From Catonia carolina (Eukaryota; Arthropoda; Insecta; Hemiptera; Achilidae), in assembly GCA_035578175.1 (NCBI GenBank), contig JAQMRL010000012.1, positions 23,802,960 to 23,866,959 of the forward strand: a stretch of 64,000 nt of DNA, given 5' to 3'. A model generated the notes under the pieces. That model ran no database searches. It saw only the letters and a list, made by a program, of their open reading frames with translations, and was not told the DNA's origin. Positions 59,690 through 64,000 of the stretch are shown here, piece by piece; the first letter of the stretch is position 1, and the number at the start of each line of letters is the position of its first letter. Both the position numbers and the translations under genes were made by a program.

Positions 59690-59950
59690 CCACCAGGTTA
59701 GTCTAGTTGTAAAGTTGACCTAGTGAAGGTAATTATGTTTATATGGATTTGAATACTAGACAATGGCTACCAGTGTACTTTGATGGTTGAGGTTCAATCA
59801 ACCATACTCTCTCAGATATGATTGGCCTGAATCTGTACAAGACTTAACTCATTTACACATCATACATATTATTATGCTCATTTCATGGGTCATGGAGTTG
59901 CTTATTGTTATCAAATTGAATTCAACGTACACAAATTGCTGATAAAATTA
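59690..59950 (+). repeat. SINE-like family C
   Basis: accaggttagtctagttgta head, ggatttgaatactagacaat, gcctgaatctgtacaagact and aattcaacgtacacaaattg tail. Starts about 65 bp after the exon I donor. Confidence 0.75.
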
Positions 59951-60386
59951 GGGTACATACCGTATTTGCTGTTGTATAAGACAGAAATTTTAGGTTGTAT
60001 AATTTTTGGAAGGTTTACATAAAATTCTATGCAGAAATCGAATGTGGCATTATTTTCTCAATACTGTCCTGTGAATAATTATCAAAAAATTGAAAACATG
60101 AAAAATTAAAGGATTGGATTCTTACTGCAGGTTGGTACTTGTAACATACTTGTTACCGAAAAAATAAAATAAAAGATGTTTCCATTTTACAAAATCATAA
60201 ATTAATTCAAAAATTTAAATACTACTAATACCATATAGCCTGTGTTAGGGTGAAGACACGAAGAAAGCAGGTTGCTTGCTTTCTTATTGCCACCATCTAC
60301 CAGTGCCAATCAGCAAAAAGAATGTTTCCATGCGATTGAATGAGTGCGCAGAAACATTAATAAAAGCAGAAACATGCTTTATGACC

Positions 60387-60632
60387 ATGGCCTTAATATG
60401 CATTTTAGAGATAGTGTATGAAAGTGTATAAACGTGTATAAAAGTGTATGAAAGTGTATGAAAGTGTATGAAAGTGTATAAAAGTGTATGAAAGTGTATA
60501 AACGTGTATAAAAGTGTATAAGTGTGGAGTCAGTGTATAAAATCGTATAAGACTTTTAAAAGTGTATGAAAGTGTATAAAAAAGTGTATGAAAGTGTATA
60601 AAGTGTATAAAAACGTGTATAAAAGTGTATAT
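60387..60632 (+). repeat. 10-bp minisatellite grown from a HINE internal unit
   Basis: ggccttaatatgcattttag (HINE internal unit) runs into about 20 tandem units of the type AAAGTGTATR (variants AACGTGTATA, AAAAGTGTAT). Position 60412-60632. Lies in the intron between exons I and J. Confidence 0.85.
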
Positions 60633-60689
60633 AGCAAAAGTTTATCTATATGGTGGCGAGTATAAATATAATTATTAAAGACTATTGGG

Positions 60690-61272
60690 ACATTTAATAA
60701 TTGAAACATTTAGGAACTGGAACGTACAGGTTTTATTACATCTATAATTTTACTATTTATTCATTACAAACAGAAATTGCAGAACTGTCAGAAGTAAAAC
60801 AAAAAAAAATTATATATTTGACGTTTTATTGTATTTGAAGTGTATGTTTGAGCACTCATAAGACATTATTAATTATTATGTACCAATACATTTATTAATT
60901 AATTAATTATTTATTAATTATTTTATAATTAATTTATTAATTAATTTTTTAATTAATTTATTTTAATTAATTTCCTGTAGTAATATTAGCATATTATGTA
61001 GTATGATGTATCTTGTTTTAATTTAAAATTTCAAAATTCTATGTTTTAAGTAGTACATTACTATTTTATATCCTCTTGAACATCCTTTATTTATTTTAAA
61101 GAATAAAATATTATGTTAAAAAAGAATCAAACAATAAATGAAAAAGAACCTGCAACATTGACAAAAGTAAGAAAGTTATTCTTTTATTCATAATATTCTT
61201 TAAATTTTAAAATATTTGTTTTTGGGTCAACTGAAATTGATATTTTCCCTTGGGGAAAAGTCATTAATCAAA
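60690..61272 (+). repeat. Direct repeat X, copy 2 (downstream of exon I)
   Basis: Same order of blocks as 58655-59084 (gacgttttattgtatttgaa; tttttgggtcaactgaaatt), with an extra TTAATTAA-rich insert at 60892-60972. Confidence 0.75.
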
Positions 61273-61342
61273 ACAAAAAACAAAATTACATCTTTACAAT
61301 ATTAGTATAGATAAACATTAATTTTGTTTGTATTTTTTATAG

Positions 61343-61474
61343 CCATCCAGAACGAACGTTACATGTCTACAATTTGAATCTGATGGTGATGTAATCACTG
61401 CAGACGGTGATGGATTTGTCACAATTTACTCAGTTGACAGTGATGGTTCTTACTTTGTCAGAATGGAATTTGAG
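61343..61474 (+). CDS. DCX-EMAP: DCX-EMAP exon J: WD repeat 4
   Basis: Acceptor tattttttatag ends at 61342; donor gag|gtaaat follows 61474. The exon is 132 nt, 44 codons, phase 0/0 (residues 512-555). It encodes [35 protein letters not shown] and SYFVRMEFE, a WD repeat blade with the DG.V.TAD.DG pattern. Confidence 0.93.
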
Positions 61475-61539
61475 GTAAATTATATATTAATTTTACAGTT
61501 GTTATTGAATTGTATTAAATTCATTAATTTGGTCACATA

Positions 61540-61690
61540 TGTAGTGTTGCGGGTAGCATACTAGTGTACATCCCCTGCAGTTTGATTCCCGGCTAAGGTA
61601 TGGAAATTATAACAACTCAGAACCCACTGTTCCAGTTACATAATTCACCATAGTTCCTTGTAACTAAGCTGTTGATGCAACTTTAACGCT
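61540..61690 (+). repeat. SINE family A, 5'-damaged
   Basis: B-box area cagtttgattcccggctaag and tail aactaagctgttgatgcaac. The 7-bp repeat tcacata at 61533-61539 and 61691-61697 may be its target duplication. Confidence 0.68.
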
Positions 61691-61861
61691 TCACATAGAA
61701 CAGAATAAAACAGATAAATGTTTTGGTTTGGAAAATTACATAAGAACTGATACCTACGATGTTCAGAATTGAATAAAAACGACTGTCATTAACCATATTA
61801 ACTTTTCCAATATATTTTGTAATATTAGCATAAGACGACTCAGTCTTTGCATACATAATTA

Positions 61862-62089
61862 TTATGCAGAATCCTCAGTGTCTGTCTCATGATTGATTTC
61901 TTCTAGACATTCTTCTTTGTCATCTAGCTCTTCACCAACTCCTATTATGTCCCTTTGTTGGTTTTCAGTTTCTTCTTTTCCCTCCTCATCAAACAACTGT
62001 TTTTGTATGTTTTCAACTTGTTGACAAAGCACTATGTTTTGTTTTTCTTTCTTCTCAATGCTCTCTAAAAGCTTTCTAATATGATCCAC
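61862..62089 (-). CDS. Unassigned acidic coiled-coil ORF
   Basis: Minus-strand 75 codons starting at GTG, open at its 5' side to a possible acceptor (actttttcaag). It encodes RKLLESIEKKEKQNIVLCQQ, VENIQKQLFDEEGKEETEN and ends EEINHETDTEDSA, a strongly charged, helix-prone acidic tail. It could be the C-terminal exon of an antisense gene or a transposon-derived remnant. I recognise no family. Confidence 0.3.
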   Translation of the reverse strand: MDHIRKLLESIEKKEKQNIVLCQQVENIQKQLFDEEGKEETENQQRDIIGVGEELDDKEECLEEINHETDTEDSA

Positions 62090-62589
62090 TTGAAAAAGTT
62101 GTAACTGAAAAAAAGTGATACTGATACAAGAAAATTAACTGATAATGTAAAATTTATGAAAATGAAAGCTAAAAATTAATTTTAAACAATAAAAACTTGT
62201 TAAAATGGATACAGAACCTACAAAAATGAGTACTTGCACGTGGTCTAAACACTGTAAAGGATATTAACAAAGCATACCCGTTCAGATGTTACCCTCAAAT
62301 GAAAATTTTGGTTAGCCTTCAGCTCAACCCACCTTATACATCCCCACCTATGAATTGGCAGAAGGACAAGGTCAAAAAAAAAATAGATTAATATCAAGTT
62401 ATACTGCAACTAATAAAATTGTGGTGGAATCCCTGCCACGTAAGTCCTGGCAGAGGTTAATTGACCAAACAAAGATAGTACTTTGAACACAAAGTATGGT
62501 GGTAATCAGAAAGATGCCTGACATAGTAAGAACAGTATAATTGGCAATTGTAATACTTAAGTTAAATTTTTACCCCATTTTTTTAGGAC

Positions 62590-63330
62590 AATTTTAGACC
62601 ACGTGAGGTGGTGACATTAAACGTTTCTGGAAGCCCACATTCTCAACACTCGCTCACTATAGGCTTTTCTCCTTTCTTCTGTCTACCCGATGTTGTGATT
62701 TTACTCTTCACAGAAACCCTTAAAATCTATAATAAGTTGTCTGAATTTCGTTTAGTTCATTAAGTTTCTCGGTTTATTCCGGTTTCTCAATATCCTTTCT
62801 GGCTTCTTTAAACCATTTCATCGGACACCTTAGGTCTATTGTTAAAAGTGTCTTAATTTTTTTTTTCTTAACCGTTTGTCATCCATTCTATACAGATGTC
62901 CTTCTTTTCTATCTATTAACTGTTCATTTTCCTTGTACAGTTTTTCTCTACTTTGGAACCTATATTGTCCACCTACTATCTTTGGGTCTATTTTCTTGAG
63001 GAGGACTTTCTCTAAAATTTCTCTGCTTCTCTTATACCAGCCTTCCCGGTCATTCTAAGGTACTCACTTATGTAGACACACAGGTTTTATTACAGTATAA
63101 TCTTGCCTAGGCTTGTCCTGAGAGTGCTTCCTTCTTAAACAAGTGGTAAGTTCCTCACAGTGGCATCTTTCCTCTTCTATTGTTGTTCGCTTACTTTTCT
63201 CTGGTGTTTGGTTGTATTATCTCCCAAGGTACTTGAAGCTATCAACTTTCCCAGTTTTTCTGTATTGTGTGTTCAGGTGTCGCAGGCCTATTTTTATGTT
63301 TGTCATCTATTCAGTTTTCTCAAAGGAAAC
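62590..63330 (-). mobile_element. LINE relic (KPVCLYxSE family), C-terminal region
   Basis: Same family and orientation as 25140-25875 (shared blocks include catccattctatacag and ttctttaaaccattt). It fills most of the intron before exon K. Short plus-strand ORFs here are chance readings of the non-coding strand. Confidence 0.78.
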
Positions 63331-63401
63331 CAGTAGTCCTGCTTTTTCTGCTTGTTCTTTTATAAGTTAATATTTATATAACATTTTTTATAATTTTTCA
63401 G

Positions 63402-63530
63402 GCACACAATAAAGCAGTTTCATCCCTTATTATGTTATCAGAAGGTACATTACTAACAGGTGGTGAAAGAGACAGGAAAATTGTTGCGTGGGATTCTTTA
63501 CAGAATTACAAGAAAATTACTGATACCAAA
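63402..63530 (+). CDS. DCX-EMAP: DCX-EMAP exon K: WD repeat 5 (last exon in window)
   Basis: Acceptor ataatttttcag ends at 63401; donor aaa|gtaaga follows 63530. The exon is 129 nt, 43 codons, phase 0/0 (residues 556-598). It encodes [35 protein letters not shown] and YKKITDTK, matching the EMAP pattern of LLTGG..DRKI..WD. The reading frame is still open at the donor, so further exons lie beyond 64000. Confidence 0.93.
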
Positions 63531-63659
63531 GTAAGAATAATTTATTTATTTTGTAATATTTTTAATAAAGTTACTTTTACAAATTTTATCATTATTGAAT
63601 TTTGTTAAGATTAATAATGATTATTGTTTCTTATAATAGACCATAATCTTTTATAATTG

Positions 63660-64000
63660 ATGTGAGATGTGATCAAAAAATACGGTGAATTAAGTTTTAC
63701 AGTAGCAGCTGCTGACGCTATATCTATTTGGAGCAATAAATCTGATAGCCTGATTCTTTGAGACGGTCAGTCTCAAGTTTGAATATGTCAGTCGACTTCC
63801 AGAGCTGCAAGAGTGAGGTTGTGTTAACTGTGTCTGTCATGCATCAAGGATTTTGAATATGTTAACACTAAGTTAGTTTTAAGTTGCAAAAAAGTCACAA
63901 AGAAGCTCATGAAATGTTAAAATTAGTGTATGGCATTAATGCTGTAACTCTGAAGACAGTTTACAAGTGGTATATAAGTGATTTAAAAGCGGAAATAAAT
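63660..64000 (+). mobile_element. Mariner element, 5' part, running off the window
   Basis: It opens with gagatgtgatcaaaaaatac, like the inverted repeat of the 55825-56749 mariner, and follows that element's 5' sequence for over 300 bp. Near the end it encodes SHKEAHEMLKLVYGINAVTL and KTVYKW, the start of a mariner transposase N-terminal HTH. Stops lie upstream in the frame. The rest is outside the window. Confidence 0.82.

Larger units (their letters stand above)
4984..63530 (+). other. DCX-EMAP: DCX-EMAP gene locus, partial (11 exons)
   Basis: Eleven exons with GT-AG borders join into one open frame of 598 codons without a stop. Intron phases in order are 0,0,0,1,2,2,0,0,0,0. Domain order is DCX1 (residues about 1-85), a Pro/Gly-rich linker, DCX2 (about 129-200), a basic RS and poly-Gly linker (about 205-275), the HELP motif (about 315-350) and then WD repeats to residue 598. 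Combining doublecortin domains with an EMAP body is typical of insect DCX-EMAP, a microtubule-associated protein that in Drosophila localises to sensory cilia and is needed for mechanotransduction. That role is family knowledge; the domain order is read from sequence. The gene is 5'- and 3'-incomplete here: no initiator or promoter lies in the window, and the remaining WD repeats should lie to the right. Confidence 0.93.

Noticed and set aside
1..64000. CRISPR arrays, operons and prokaryotic promoters
   Set aside because: Spliced eukaryotic gene with LINE/SINE background; no regular spaced repeats were seen other than microsatellites and the 10-bp minisatellite.

Overview
The window is animal, almost certainly insect, nuclear DNA. 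It is AT-rich, has short exons with GT-AG introns, and is crowded with degraded jockey-type LINEs, tRNA-derived SINEs and mariner/pogo DNA transposons. A hemipteran-like large genome would fit, but I cannot fix the species.

One host gene runs left to right through the whole window: an orthologue of Drosophila DCX-EMAP, a doublecortin-domain plus EMAP-type (HELP motif and WD40) microtubule-associated protein. I find eleven exons: 4984-5211, 39748-39945, 41434-41550, 46523-46817, 48034-48172, 50960-51109, 53301-53472, 57866-57961, 59489-59626, 61343-61474 and 63402-63530. Every junction is GT-AG. Together they give one uninterrupted 598-codon frame (1794 nt) holding two DCX domains, a basic RS/poly-glycine linker, the HELP motif and the first WD repeats. 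The 5' start and the rest of the WD propellers lie outside the window. In flies this protein serves mechanotransduction in ciliated sensory neurons.

Region by region: 1-4983 is upstream intron made of repeats. 5212-39747 is one intron of 34.5 kb, packed with LINE relics, four SINE-like families, a foldback element, a mariner relic and many copies of a ~1 kb non-coding repeat. 39748-63530 holds the other ten exons, with introns carrying LINE, gag-like, mariner and pogo relics, and a 10-bp minisatellite. 63531-64000 enters another mariner copy.

The best candidate for something undescribed is the ~1 kb repeat, with about two dozen full or partial copies in both orientations. It has short inverted repeats near its ends (ACTTTCTCTTGCC ... 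GGCAAGAGAAAGT), an internal (TG)n tract, a ~190-bp internal unit in variable number, and a 3' stem-loop (GTGTGA-GTGTT-TCACAC) just beyond the right inverted repeat. This is the architecture of DINE-1/HINE elements, the non-autonomous Helentrons. No other intact host gene is supported; two antisense ORFs (26420-26692 and 61862-62089) and one sense ORF (38431-38757) are unexplained.
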